From contig CAZEYT010000004.1 of the NCBI GenBank assembly GCA_964516295.1, forward strand, positions 1 through 64,000: a stretch of DNA of 64,000 bases. Direction: 5' to 3'. The DNA is from CAZEYT01 sp964516295. Lineage in GTDB: Bacteria; Verrucomicrobiota; Verrucomicrobiia; Chthoniobacterales; Terrimicrobiaceae. The translations under genes and the position numbers were made by a program. Shown piece after piece: positions 16,422 to 26,053 of the stretch (position 1 is the stretch's first letter; every line of letters begins with the position of its first letter). The notes under the pieces were generated by a model. That model saw only the letters and a program-made list of their open reading frames with translations, was not told where the DNA came from and made no database searches.

Positions 16422-17096
16422 ATGCGCGGACTTCTCTTTGTCTCGGCGGCGACCCTGTTACTGACGGCCTGCGGACGGCCGCCGACGGGGTCGGAACAGG
16501 CGCTCAGTCCCATCCCGACACCGACGGCGACGCCGGAGCCGGGATTTGTGGGTGTCGCGGAACCGAGCCCGGCCATCCCGGCATCCGAGCTCATCATCGA
16601 AGCGGTTACCACGCCGGAGATGATCAACCTCGACGCGGCAGATGCCGAGAATCGCGCGGTGAAGATCGAAGTGCTCGACCGAATCGACCGGATGCCGAAC
16701 TTGTCCGAAGATGAGCGGGACAAGCTTTACGTCCAGGTCGAGCGGGCGCGCGGCATGGGAAAAGTGATCACGATTCCTTTTGCATCCGGCGGCCGGAACG
16801 TCGTGCCGACATTCGTGTCGGAGGTCGTCAAAGCGGTCCAGAAACCTCAGATCCAAAAGTTTCTCGAGGATCCCACGGTGGTCTTCGTGGTTCTTGGCTA
16901 TGCGGACAAAAAGGGGCGAAGCGATGTGAACCAGGAAATCTCCCTCGCCCGCGCAGAGGCGGTGGTCGATGTGCTCAAGGAGCGGGCCGGCGTGAAAAAC
17001 GTCGTGCATGCCGTGGGCATGGGAAGTTCGGATCTTTTTGATGCCGCGAAGCTCGACAAGAACCGGGTCGTTGAGGTCTGGGCCGTTCTGCCTTGA
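16422..17096 (+). CDS. OmpA-like domain lipoprotein
   Basis: This protein has 224 residues. A lipoprotein signal with lipobox LLLTAC places Cys near residue 17. A Pro/Thr-rich linker (PIPTPTATPEPG) follows, then a C-terminal OmpA/MotB-type region: ITIPFASGG, FVVLGYADKKG (the usual GHTD position reads GYAD), DVNQEISLARAEAVVDVL and NRVVEVW. Such domains bind peptidoglycan. I chose the internal ATG because it begins the signal peptide. Its stop overlaps the TTG start of the FHA-ABC gene (TTGA), so the two are probably co-translated. Confidence 0.85.
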   Translation: MRGLLFVSAATLLLTACGRPPTGSEQALSPIPTPTATPEPGFVGVAEPSPAIPASELIIEAVTTPEMINLDAADAENRAVKIEVLDRIDRMPNLSEDERDKLYVQVERARGMGKVITIPFASGGRNVVPTFVSEVVKAVQKPQIQKFLEDPTVVFVVLGYADKKGRSDVNQEISLARAEAVVDVLKERAGVKNVVHAVGMGSSDLFDAAKLDKNRVVEVWAVLP

Positions 17097-18991
17097 GCCC
17101 GGAACCCGCCACGGTCGCCGGGATCGAGCCCGTGGTGCTGCGGGATGGCTGGGTCTTCGGGCGTGGCGCGGAGGCGGATACCGTTCTTCCTCATCCGTCG
17201 GTATCGCGCCGTCATGCGGTGATCCGAGCAAAAGACGGCGGCTGGGCGGTCGAGGACGCCGGGAGCCGGAGTGGCACGTATTGGAATGGCCGGCTTTTCC
17301 AGAGCGAGCAACTCGTCCTCGGGGATATTGTTCAGATCGGACCGTTTGCGTTTCGTTTCGACGGACTCCGCCTCGTCGAGACGAGTGGCGTCACCGGAGC
17401 GTGTATTGAAGCCTGGCATCTCATAAAATCGGTCGGCTCCCAGCGCCTGCTTGACGATATCTCCTTGCGGATCACACCTTGTCAGTTTGTCGGTGTCATC
17501 GGGCCGAGTGGTGCGGGAAAATCCACGCTTTTGGATGCGCTGTGCGGGCTGCGGCCGGCGGACACCGGAGAGGTGCGTCTCGACGGTGTGGATCTGCTCC
17601 GGAACTACGATGCGCTGCGGGAAAATCTGGGCTATGTGCCGCAGGACGACATTGTGCCGCCGGAGCTGACGGTCTCCGACGCGTTGTTCTATAGCGCGCG
17701 ATTGCGCTTGCCGGCAGGGACGCCACTTTTGGAAATTCGCCGATTGGTGGCGCGGACGATTGCCTCACTCGGACTCGCCGAACGGGATCGAACGGCCGTC
17801 GCCAAATTGTCCGGCGGTCAGCGGAAACGGGTGAGCGTGGGGGCGGAATTGCTCGGACGGCCGCGGCTTTTGTTTTTGGACGAGCCCACATCCGGCCTGG
17901 ACCCGGCGGCGGAGTTTCGTTTGATGGAATCGCTGCGAAATCTGGCCTCCGGCGGCTGCACGGTCGTGTGTACGACCCACGTCATGGAGAACGCCCACCT
18001 GATGGACAGGCTGCTGGTCTTGAGCAGCGGGCGTCTGGTTTACGACGGACCGCCATCCGGCGCGTGCCGTGCCTTCGGCGTGCAGCGGTTGCCGGAAGTT
18101 TATGAAAGGTTGGAGGGAGTGCCGGCTTTGCCCGGGCCGGTGTCGGATCCCCCGGCGGCATCCGAGGCCCCACAGACCCGGCGGCGGCGGGCCGCAGCGC
18201 TGCCGATCCTGTTGCTGCGGCAATGGGCGATCCTGCGGGCGGATGTGCGGAATCTTTTGCTCGTGCTTGGCCAGCCGGTGGCGATCGGAGCCATGGTCAC
18301 GTGGGTAACGTCGGATGCGTCGCTGATTTTGTTTTTCGCGATGATCTCGACACTGTGGTTCGGCTGTGGAAATGCCGCGCAGGAAATCGTGAAAGAACTG
18401 CCAATGTTCCGGCGGGAACGTCTCATCGGGCTCGGGCGGCACGAGTATTTGCTGGCCAAGTTTCTTTCGTTGGCACGGATCACGACGGTGCAGAGCCTGC
18501 TCCTCTACGGCGTTTTGCAATGGGGCTGCGGCGGGATCGGCGGATCGGTGGGCTGGCAAGTCGCGGCACTGGTGTCCACCTCGTTCGCTGCGGTGGGGAT
18601 GGGACTGGCGATCTCGGCGTTCTCCAAATCCATCTTGCAGGCCGTGATGTTGGTGCCGCTGGTCTTGATTCCGCAGATCCTCTTCTCGGGATTCACTCCG
18701 CCCGCGGGAGACATGAAAGACGGTCCGTACGTGGTCTCACGCCTGATGCCGAGTGCGGCGATCCAAGCGGTGATGGATGTGAGTTTGTTTTGGAATCGGG
18801 AGATCCGCGGCTCGATGCGCGTGGATTTTCCGACGGCCTTCGCCAATCTGAACCGCGACCGGAGTCTGAAAAACGGGCAGGTTTTTTGTCAGGCGAAACC
18901 CGCGTGGGTGGGGCTGGGAACGCTGGGGGCGTGGACGCTGGCGACTTATGCCGCGGCCTGGTTCGGGCTGCGCGGGCGGGAGCGCGGGTGA
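17093..18991 (+). CDS. FHA domain-ABC ATPase-ABC2 permease fusion (ABCG-like half transporter)
   Basis: This protein has 632 residues. Residues about 1-95 form an FHA phosphothreonine-binding domain (FGRG, SVSRRHAVI, SRSGTYWNG). Residues about 105-320 form an ABC ATPase with GPSGAGKST, LSGGQRKRVSV and LLFLDEPTSGLDP. The remainder is an ABC-2 type membrane domain with six helices. The order ATPase-permease in one chain is that of ABCG/White half transporters, which act as dimers. The FHA domain implies control by a Ser/Thr kinase, but no kinase of that type is nearby. The start is TTG, overlapping the lipoprotein stop. Confidence 0.9.
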   Translation: MSPEPATVAGIEPVVLRDGWVFGRGAEADTVLPHPSVSRRHAVIRAKDGGWAVEDAGSRSGTYWNGRLFQSEQLVLGDIVQIGPFAFRFDGLRLVETSGVTGACIEAWHLIKSVGSQRLLDDISLRITPCQFVGVIGPSGAGKSTLLDALCGLRPADTGEVRLDGVDLLRNYDALRENLGYVPQDDIVPPELTVSDALFYSARLRLPAGTPLLEIRRLVARTIASLGLAERDRTAVAKLSGGQRKRVSVGAELLGRPRLLFLDEPTSGLDPAAEFRLMESLRNLASGGCTVVCTTHVMENAHLMDRLLVLSSGRLVYDGPPSGACRAFGVQRLPEVYERLEGVPALPGPVSDPPAASEAPQTRRRRAAALPILLLRQWAILRADVRNLLLVLGQPVAIGAMVTWVTSDASLILFFAMISTLWFGCGNAAQEIVKELPMFRRERLIGLGRHEYLLAKFLSLARITTVQSLLLYGVLQWGCGGIGGSVGWQVAALVSTSFAAVGMGLAISAFSKSILQAVMLVPLVLIPQILFSGFTPPAGDMKDGPYVVSRLMPSAAIQAVMDVSLFWNREIRGSMRVDFPTAFANLNRDRSLKNGQVFCQAKPAWVGLGTLGAWTLATYAAAWFGLRGRERG

Positions 18992-18994
18992 GCG

Positions 18995-21127
18995 TTACTG
19001 AATCAGGCGCTCGAGGGAGGGGTCCGGCGGGGCTCCGTGGGACGTGGCTTTTTGGTAATGTTGCCGCGCGAGCTCCATGGACGGCGGCTCGGTGGTCGCA
19101 TAGAGGACGGCGAGATTGAAGTGGGCGTCGGCGTAGTCGTCGCGGATCTCGATACTGCGGCGGAAGTGTTGTTCGGCCTCGGCTTTGCGGCCTTTCTCGC
19201 CCAGGCAGACGGCGAGGTAATTGTGGGCGATATGGTCTTTCTCGTCGACGGCAATGGCCTCGGTGAGCGAGGCGATAGCGTCGTCGAAGCGTCCCTGCTT
19301 GCAGAAAACGATGCCGAGGTTGGTCGCGGCGAAAGAATCTTTCGGATTGATGGAGACGGCTTTTTTGAGTGCAACCTCGGCGGCGGAAAGCTTGCGTGCC
19401 TGGATCTGGGTCACGCCAAGATTGGAGAGGGCAAAATAGTTCTCCGGGGCGTATTCGACAATCTGCTGGTAGAGTTTCTCGGCATCATTGTAACGCCCGA
19501 GGTCAAAGAGGCGGCGGGCTTCCTCGACGAGTTCGCGGGTGGCCTCGGGAAGGCTCTCGGCTCCTTGCGGCGGCGGGGGTTCTTCCCCGACTTTGGCAAC
19601 GGCGAGCGAGACTTCGAGCGTCTCGGGATTGGGTTCGGCGAGAAGGGCGACCGGTTCGCGGAAGATCTCCTGCTCGGGTTCGGTGAGTTGAAAAGCGGGC
19701 TTGGCGAGGATGCCGAGTTGCTGCGCGATGGTGTCGGACTTGAGTTGAAGCGCCTGGAGTTCTTTTTCCAGAGCAACGCGGGCGGCGTCGCGTTCGGTCT
19801 GTTCCTTGATCTGGCGGAGAATGATGCCACGGAGGACTTCGTTCTCGGCGATGACGCGCTTGTCCTCGGCGGTGGGATCCGGATTGAGCTTGAGTCGGGC
19901 CAGGTCGCCTGCGGATTCATCGAGCTGGGCCGCCAGGGTCTTGATCTGCTCGTCGCGACTGGCAATTTGCGCCTGGGCTTCGAGGAGGCGGTCGTTGAGC
20001 GAGTTGATCTCGCTCCGGAGCGCGATGAGGGCTGTTTCGTTTTCCTCGGGCTTTTTGAGGGCCTCCGCAAGCTTTTGGTCGGCCTCGGCGAGGCGTTCGG
20101 CGAGTTGCTTGTTCTCGGCGGTGAGTTTTTCCAACTGCTCGGAATTGGTGGCTTTGGCGAGTTGGGCTTGGAGGTCTTTTTTCTCCTTGGCGAAGGTTTT
20201 TTCGAGCTCGGCTTTCTCTGACGCGAGTTTTTCCAAAGCCGCAGTATTGTCCTTGATCCGCTTCGTGCGGGCAATGGCCTCGTCGCGCTGTTGGGCGACT
20301 TTCTTGCGGTCGCTGTCGAGAACTTTCCGGGCGGAGTCCGAGGCTTCGATGTATTTGGCAGCGGTCTCGAGTTTGGCGAGAAGGCGTTCGTTTTCTTCAA
20401 TAAGAACCGCATTGTCGGCCTCGATGGCGAGCATGCGATCGTTCAGTTCCTTGAGGCGCGGGTCCTCTCCCGCGGGGCGGATCGCCGCGAGATCGCGGGC
20501 GGCATTTTCGTAGGCGTCCTGCGCTTGGGCGAGCTGGGCTTTGAGTTCGACCACGTTGACCTTGATGCGATCGACTTCGACACGGGCGCTTTTGAGTTCG
20601 GCCTGAAGGCGTTCATTTTCGCGGCGGGCATCGGCGAGCTGACGACGGAGTGTGGCGGCTTCGGACGAACCGCCTGGAGGAACCGGTGGCGGAGGCGCGG
20701 CCGTCCTGCGCGGAGGAGTCTGGGTCCGGTCGCCTTCCAGGGGCGTGGAGGTGTTGATGACCGGCGGCGGGAGATTCAGGGAGGGCTCGGCTTGGGGCAA
20801 TGGCCCCTCCGGCCCGACATCGGCGACCGGGAGCCGCGCGACGTCCATACTAAGACGGTCTATATTCTCCCGCGTCTTTTTCAGACGATACTCGACGACC
20901 GCCGGCTGCCAGGTAGCGAAGGCCCGATTGACCTGTTCGAGGAGTTTCGCGGCATTGTTGTAGCGGGCGAGCGCCTCGCGCGGATTCGCATCGCGCTCGA
21001 GTTTCTCGCCCGCCTGAAAATCCTGATACGCGCGCAGAAACAAATCCGAGGCATCCTGAGCCGAAGCCAGAGCGGCCAGCGCCAAGATGCCGACGGCAGC
21101 GATGACCATGCGGCGGAGGATTTTCAT
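18995..21127 (-). CDS. Secreted coiled-coil and TPR protein
   Basis: This protein has 710 residues. A signal peptide ends near AALASAQ (residue 24). Then come a short TPR-like segment (LFLRAYQDFQAGEKLERDANPREAL), a Pro-rich linker around 130-155, a long coiled coil rich in Glu/Lys/Ala (about 160-440), and C-terminal TPRs from about 545 to 690 (YNDAEKLYQQIVEYAPENYFAL, GRFDDAIASLTEAIAVDEKDH). It probably works as an envelope scaffold. It is convergent with the FHA-ABC gene, with 3 bp between stops. No specific family name applies. Confidence 0.8.
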   Translation of the reverse strand: MKILRRMVIAAVGILALAALASAQDASDLFLRAYQDFQAGEKLERDANPREALARYNNAAKLLEQVNRAFATWQPAVVEYRLKKTRENIDRLSMDVARLPVADVGPEGPLPQAEPSLNLPPPVINTSTPLEGDRTQTPPRRTAAPPPPVPPGGSSEAATLRRQLADARRENERLQAELKSARVEVDRIKVNVVELKAQLAQAQDAYENAARDLAAIRPAGEDPRLKELNDRMLAIEADNAVLIEENERLLAKLETAAKYIEASDSARKVLDSDRKKVAQQRDEAIARTKRIKDNTAALEKLASEKAELEKTFAKEKKDLQAQLAKATNSEQLEKLTAENKQLAERLAEADQKLAEALKKPEENETALIALRSEINSLNDRLLEAQAQIASRDEQIKTLAAQLDESAGDLARLKLNPDPTAEDKRVIAENEVLRGIILRQIKEQTERDAARVALEKELQALQLKSDTIAQQLGILAKPAFQLTEPEQEIFREPVALLAEPNPETLEVSLAVAKVGEEPPPPQGAESLPEATRELVEEARRLFDLGRYNDAEKLYQQIVEYAPENYFALSNLGVTQIQARKLSAAEVALKKAVSINPKDSFAATNLGIVFCKQGRFDDAIASLTEAIAVDEKDHIAHNYLAVCLGEKGRKAEAEQHFRRSIEIRDDYADAHFNLAVLYATTEPPSMELARQHYQKATSHGAPPDPSLERLIQ

Positions 21128-21219
21128 CGAAAGAGCTGTATATCATGCTTCATCCGGACGAAGACATCAACTCGAATTCCGTGCGTGACGCAGCTGGGAC
21201 GCGCGGGCAGATTTCGGCC

Positions 21220-21633
21220 ATGAAATATCCCAAATCGCCCCGCGAGACGACCGGCGGCATCGTTTACTTCGGTCGCATGGTCGAAAAAATCCGCTTCATG
21301 AACGCCGGAGAGCTTCACCCGGACCTGCATGCCAACCTTGGCCAGGGCTTCGATGAGCGGTGCACAAGTTTTCTGCGGATCGGTTACGACGATTTGAAGG
21401 CCAAGGTGGCCGAAGGCTTGGACGACGACGCGTTGCTGGCCTGGGCCTTCGAAGCGGGTCGGAGACCTTCCGACGAGGAAATCGAGATTTGGAACGACTT
21501 TATGAGCAAACGCGGCTGGAACGACGCCGTGACACCGACTTTGGAGCGGCGGAAAAAAGAAAGCGGATTCGAAGCCCGCGACGAAATCCGGACGATGTTT
21601 GATTACATCGATGCGGACGAGGGGCGCCTCTGA
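21220..21633 (+). CDS. DUF5069 protein
   Basis: This protein has 137 residues from the ATG before KYPKSPRE; an ATG at 21145 would add 25 non-conserved residues. The SPRE-x-GG..YFGRMVEKIR opening, the Arg/Cys-containing centre and the DDALLAWAFE segment agree with DUF5069, a small cytoplasmic family common in Verrucomicrobia, Planctomycetes and Deinococcus. Its function is unknown. It is divergent from the coiled-coil/TPR gene, and the PUR-like gene follows 80 bp later on the same strand. Confidence 0.75.
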   Translation: MKYPKSPRETTGGIVYFGRMVEKIRFMNAGELHPDLHANLGQGFDERCTSFLRIGYDDLKAKVAEGLDDDALLAWAFEAGRRPSDEEIEIWNDFMSKRGWNDAVTPTLERRKKESGFEARDEIRTMFDYIDADEGRL

Positions 21634-21713
21634 TCGGGCGTGCCAGGGAAAGTTTTCGGTTGTGTTCGCGGGAGCGGGGGCGTTCAATGAACTTCTCTCT
21701 CACGTCGTAAAAA

Positions 21714-21920
21714 ATGGATACCATTCTCGAATCGCGCGAACTGCAAATCGAGCGCAAGCACTTCTTCATCGAATTCCGCGAAAATGACCGCGGACGCTTC
21801 CTCCGTATTACGGAAGAAGCCCACGGCCGCCGGAATACGGTGATTATTCCGAGCACCGGGCTCGAAGACTTCGAGCGCCTTCTCAATGAGGTGCTCGCCT
21901 CTGCGCCGCAGAACGCCTGA
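21714..21920 (+). CDS. PUR-alpha/DUF3276-like nucleic-acid-binding protein
   Basis: This protein has 68 residues. The pattern IERKHFFIEFRENDRGRFLRI followed by VIIPSTGLEDFERLL matches the bacterial PUR repeat (DUF3276; Borrelia BpuR is the known example), a beta-sheet plus helix unit that binds single-stranded DNA/RNA as a dimer. It is small but complete. It is convergent with pyrE, with 3 bp between stops. Confidence 0.8.
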   Translation: MDTILESRELQIERKHFFIEFRENDRGRFLRITEEAHGRRNTVIIPSTGLEDFERLLNEVLASAPQNA

Positions 21921-21923
21921 GTC

Positions 21924-22490
21924 TTACTTGCTGCCCGGCTTCACGGCCGGAATGTCACGCAGGTCGTCGGGGACATTTGTCGCCTCGAATGTTTCGACCT
22001 GCATTTGCACGAGCGAAACAAAAGGACATCCGAAATCCGGCAGACGGCCGCTGCTTCGGTCCACGATCGACCCGGCCGCCGCAACGATGCCGCCGTGGTC
22101 GCGGACGATCTGAATCGTTTCCTGCACCCGCCCGCCGCGGGTGACGACATCCTCGGCGACAAGAAACCGTTCGCCCGGCTGGATCTCAAAACCGCGCCGG
22201 AGGACGAGCCCGCCATTGCCATCTTTCTCCGCAAAAATGTGACGCTTCCCAAGATGGCGCGCCACTTCCTGCCCGACGATTATTCCGCCGACGGCCGGGG
22301 AAATGACCGTTGAAGCCTCATACGCAGCCAGCCGGTCCGCCAGCCATCCGCAGACTTTCGCAGCGATGGTGGCATCCTGCAGGAGGAGCGCGCATTGGAA
22401 AAACTCGCGGCTGTGGAGACCGCTTCGAAGAATGAAATGTCCGTGGAGGAGCGCGCCGGTCTGGCGAAAAAGGTCGAGAACTTCGGTCAT
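21924..22490 (-). CDS. pyrE: Orotate phosphoribosyltransferase
   Basis: This enzyme transfers phosphoribose from PRPP to orotate in UMP synthesis. It has 188 residues; the usual range is 180-215. The PRPP-binding loop FLVAEDVVTRGGRV, the flexible loop with FAEKDGNGG, and the N-terminal HFILRSGLHSREFFQ (orotate contacts) are visible. The pattern is of the ~190-residue class with the SPAVGGIIVGQEVA segment. The MATE transporter gene ends 42 bp upstream on the same strand. Confidence 0.95.
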   Translation of the reverse strand: MTEVLDLFRQTGALLHGHFILRSGLHSREFFQCALLLQDATIAAKVCGWLADRLAAYEASTVISPAVGGIIVGQEVARHLGKRHIFAEKDGNGGLVLRRGFEIQPGERFLVAEDVVTRGGRVQETIQIVRDHGGIVAAAGSIVDRSSGRLPDFGCPFVSLVQMQVETFEATNVPDDLRDIPAVKPGSK

Positions 22491-22532
22491 GCGCGAGGAT
22501 GTATCAGAGAGACCGCGCGACGTGCGAACTTT

Positions 22533-23885
22533 TCATGCGCGCGAGACCGCGGTTCGTTTGAGGAAGCGGAACAGGAAAAACAACCCCGTGAGTGCCATCC
22601 ACGGAAGGTAGCCGATCCAGACGCCGGCCGCGCCCCAGCCGAGCGGGAACGCGAGCAAATAAACCGTCGGGATGCTGAGCACCCAATAGCAAACCGCGTT
22701 CGCGAGCATGGGCACCTTGTTGTCGAGCAACCCGCGGAGCGACCCGAGGCTGATCGATTGGATCGCATCGGAGATCTGATAAATCCCCGCAATCGTCACG
22801 AGCAGACCGGTGAGCTCAGCCACCGCTGGATCGTCCGTGAAGAGCCGCGCCAGTGCGTGTCCGAACGTAATGTAAACCACCGCGCAAAAGCCCATGAGCA
22901 CCACACCGATTCCGACTCCTGTGAGTCCCGCCCGCCGCGCCGCCGGAACGTCCCCCGCACCCGCCGCCTGCGCGACGCGGACGCTGGTCGCTGTGGCCAG
23001 GGCGATGGGGAACATCCACGCCAGCGAGGCAATGCCGATCGTGACCTGGTTTGCCGCGAGGGCGACCGTGCCGACCCAGCCAAGCATGATCGAGCCGACA
23101 GCGAACGACCCGCCCTCGAGCACATCCTGACCGGCCACCGGAAGCCCGAGCCGGAAAAGATTCCGAACCTCGCCCGCATCGTCACGGCGCGGTTGCAGCA
23201 GGCGAAAAGCTCTCAGGCGGCGGTCGGTCACCAACCAACCCACGAGAGCAGCCGCCTGCATCACGCGGGCGATGAGGGTGGCCCAGCCAGCTCCGACAAG
23301 ACCCAGTGCGGGAAAACCCAGATGGCCGAAGATGAGAATGAAGTTGAGAGCGGCATTGAGAGCGACCGCGCCAGCCATGATCACAAGGACCGGCCACGGA
23401 CGATTGACGGCTTCCGCGGCCTGTCCGAGCGCGATGGAGATGAGGGCAAATGGCATGGACCAGGCGAGGAGGAAAAGATAGCCCCCGGTCACAGCCACGA
23501 CTTCCTTTGGCTGGCCGAGAAACGGCAGCGAGAACGTCGCGGCCGAGAGAGCGAGGGCAATCAAGAGTCCCACCCCCACGCCGAGCGCGCCGCCGGCGCG
23601 GATGGCCGTTCCCGCCGCAGCGGCATCGTTGGACCCAAACGCCCGGGCCACACGGGGCGCGACGGCCCCGACCGCACCGTAGGCAAAATAGAGCGCGAAC
23701 ATGATGAAGTTTCCCGCCAACCCCGCGCCCGCCAGGGCGACCGGCCCGATGTGCCCGAGCATGAGCGTGTCCGTGAGTTGGAGGAGGACTTGTCCGGCCT
23801 GCCCCAGAAGCATGGGAGCGGCCAGCGTGGCGATTGAACGCAGCGCGCTTCCTGAGTTTTCCCTGCTCTTTTGAAGCGACGCCAT
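22533..23885 (-). CDS. MATE family efflux transporter
   Basis: This sodium- or proton-coupled multidrug/organic cation antiporter has 450 residues and 12 predicted helices in two halves. Family features are LAAPMLLGQAGQVLLQLTDT at the start, GNFIMF in helix 2-3, and the repeated motif QVTIGIASLAWMFPIALATA opening the second half. The open frame extends 138 nt upstream across the divergent dsbD-like start. The ATG before ASLQKS is the likely start. Confidence 0.93.
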   Translation of the reverse strand: MASLQKSRENSGSALRSIATLAAPMLLGQAGQVLLQLTDTLMLGHIGPVALAGAGLAGNFIMFALYFAYGAVGAVAPRVARAFGSNDAAAAGTAIRAGGALGVGVGLLIALALSAATFSLPFLGQPKEVVAVTGGYLFLLAWSMPFALISIALGQAAEAVNRPWPVLVIMAGAVALNAALNFILIFGHLGFPALGLVGAGWATLIARVMQAAALVGWLVTDRRLRAFRLLQPRRDDAGEVRNLFRLGLPVAGQDVLEGGSFAVGSIMLGWVGTVALAANQVTIGIASLAWMFPIALATATSVRVAQAAGAGDVPAARRAGLTGVGIGVVLMGFCAVVYITFGHALARLFTDDPAVAELTGLLVTIAGIYQISDAIQSISLGSLRGLLDNKVPMLANAVCYWVLSIPTVYLLAFPLGWGAAGVWIGYLPWMALTGLFFLFRFLKRTAVSRA

Positions 23886-23965
23886 GCGAGCGCGAAGCAA
23901 AGCAAAGCGACGGCCCGACGGGAAGCGGATTTGCGCCTCCGGGCCCGCGGTGGTAACCATGCCCC

Positions 23966-26011
23966 ATGCAGAATCTCCCTCGCCCGTGGGTCGCCCTTTT
24001 CCTGGCCCTCTTCCTGATCGCACCGTCCCGCGCCCAGATTTTTGAGGGACGCGATCTCGTCAAAGCGACCTTGGTGCCGTCGGTCTCGGCGATTGTTCCC
24101 GGGAAACCTTTCGAGGTCGGCCTGCTCCTCGAGATGGCTCCGGAGTGGCATACCTATTGGGAATTCAGCGGCGATGCGGGGCTGCCGACGAAAATCGCCT
24201 GGACCCTGCCCGAGGGATTCGTCGCCGGACCGATCCAATGGCCCGCACCGGAGTCAAAGATCGAGCCGGGAGACATCCTTACCTACGCCTACAGCGACCG
24301 CGTGCTTTTGACGACCACGATTGTTCCCGCGCCCGGTGTGCGTCCGGGTGAAACGATCACCCTTCGCGCGCGGGCCTCGTGGCTCGTCTGCAAGGAACTC
24401 TGCATCCCGGGCTCGGCCGAACTGGAGCTCTCCCTGCCCGTGGCCGAAACGGCGTCGCCCGAGAATGCCGGCCTGTTCGACACCTACCGCGCCCAAGTGC
24501 CATCCTCGGAGCCGGCTCCCTATGGCTTGAAATGGTCGCGGGACGGAAAATCGCTGGTCCTGCACGTTGGCGGTGTGCCGGCGGGGACGGCGGTCGCTTT
24601 GTTTCCACTGCCGGTCGGGGACCAGACGGTCGGACATCCGGTGTCCGGACCGGATGGAACGATCCGCGTTGATGTGGAGGGGGATTTCCGAGGCGTGCTC
24701 GCGGTCGGGAGCGGGGATGCCCGCCGGGCGTGGTACGTGGAGCACTCGGAAGCCTCTTCGGTCGCGGTGGCTCCTACGACCGCGGAGATTGGTCTTTGGA
24801 CAGCATTGTTCTACGGATTTCTTGGCGGCTTGATTCTCAACCTCATGCCCTGCGTGCTGCCGGTGATCTCGTTGAAAATTTTCGGCTTCATCCGGCAGGC
24901 TGGCGAAGAGCCGCGGAAAATTCTCGCGCATGGAATCGCGTTCATGGCCGGGATCTTCGCATGGTTCCTCGGGCTGGGGCTGCTCATTGTCGCGCTGAAA
25001 AGCGGAGGAGCCGAGGTGACGTGGGCGTTTCAGTTTCAAAATCCGTGGTTCAACATCGTCATCGGCGCGATTGTCTTTGCGTTTGCGCTGAATTTGTTCG
25101 GCGTCTTTGAGCTGGTGCTTCCCGGTCGCGCCAGCACGGCGCTGGAATCGGCGGGTTCGACCGGCGGCTTGGGCGGGTCGTTTTTCCAGGGCGTCTTTGC
25201 AACGCTTCTAGCGACCCCGTGCACCGCTCCGTTTTTGGGAACGGCGCTGGGGTTTGCCTTCAGCCAGCCGGCTCCGGTGATCTTCGGGATGTTTGCATCG
25301 GTCGCGGCCGGGATGGCGTCGCCGTATCTGATCCTTTCGGCGCGGCCGGGATGGATGCGGTTTTTGCCGCGGCCGGGGGCCTGGATGGAACGGCTCAAAC
25401 AATTCATGGCCTTCCCGCTGCTGGCCACGCTGGTTTGGATTTTGTCGATTCTCGGCGGTCAGCGCGGCGTGGAGGGCGTCGTTTGGTTCTGCGCGTTTCT
25501 GGTCTGTCTTGGCCTCGCGTGCTGGATCTACGGGAGTTTTTCGGGACCGACCGCACGGCCGCTTGCTCGATGGATTTCCGTTGTCTCCGCGTTGGTTCTC
25601 ATCCTCGGCGGCGGGAAGGTTTTTCTCACCGAACGCCCTGTCGAAAACGAATCCGCCGAATCCATCGCATGGGTGCCGTTCTCCGCCGCGGAGTTGGCGG
25701 CGTTGCAGAAGGACGGGCGGACCGTGTTCCTCGATTTCACCGCCGACTGGTGTATCACTTGCAAATTCAACGAACGCACGGCGATCAACACGCCCGCCGT
25801 CCGCGCCCGGATGGCGGAAAAGAACGTCGTGCCGATGAAGGCGGATTGGACCAATGCGAATCCCGAGATCACCGCGGCCCTCAAGGCATTCGGCCGCGTG
25901 GGCGTGCCATTTTATGTCATTTATCCGGGTGGTGATGCCGCGAACCCGATTGTGCTGCCCGAGTTGCTGACCGAGGCGATTCTCCTCGAGACTCTCAAAA
26001 ATCTGCCCTGA
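23966..26011 (+). CDS. DsbD-like thiol:disulfide interchange protein
   Basis: This protein has 681 residues. A signal peptide is followed by an N-terminal periplasmic DsbD-alpha-like domain (residues about 25-230) with the Cys pair in LVCKELCIPG. The CcdA/DsbD membrane domain (about 275-555) has its two redox cysteines in LMPCVLP and ATPCTAPF. The C-terminal thioredoxin fold has FTADWCITCKFNE. This is the complete three-part electron relay that moves reductant from cytoplasmic thioredoxin to the periplasm. The redoxin gene 43 bp downstream may be a client. Confidence 0.93.
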   Translation: MQNLPRPWVALFLALFLIAPSRAQIFEGRDLVKATLVPSVSAIVPGKPFEVGLLLEMAPEWHTYWEFSGDAGLPTKIAWTLPEGFVAGPIQWPAPESKIEPGDILTYAYSDRVLLTTTIVPAPGVRPGETITLRARASWLVCKELCIPGSAELELSLPVAETASPENAGLFDTYRAQVPSSEPAPYGLKWSRDGKSLVLHVGGVPAGTAVALFPLPVGDQTVGHPVSGPDGTIRVDVEGDFRGVLAVGSGDARRAWYVEHSEASSVAVAPTTAEIGLWTALFYGFLGGLILNLMPCVLPVISLKIFGFIRQAGEEPRKILAHGIAFMAGIFAWFLGLGLLIVALKSGGAEVTWAFQFQNPWFNIVIGAIVFAFALNLFGVFELVLPGRASTALESAGSTGGLGGSFFQGVFATLLATPCTAPFLGTALGFAFSQPAPVIFGMFASVAAGMASPYLILSARPGWMRFLPRPGAWMERLKQFMAFPLLATLVWILSILGGQRGVEGVVWFCAFLVCLGLACWIYGSFSGPTARPLARWISVVSALVLILGGGKVFLTERPVENESAESIAWVPFSAAELAALQKDGRTVFLDFTADWCITCKFNERTAINTPAVRARMAEKNVVPMKADWTNANPEITAALKAFGRVGVPFYVIYPGGDAANPIVLPELLTEAILLETLKNLP

Positions 26012-26053
26012 GCCGGTTGCGGAACGGCCGGGCGCGCCTATGTTGCACCCGCT

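Noticed and set aside
22395..23837. 480-codon open frame on the plus strand
   Set aside because: It is antisense to the MATE transporter, with His/Arg/Glu-rich composition typical of a shadow frame.
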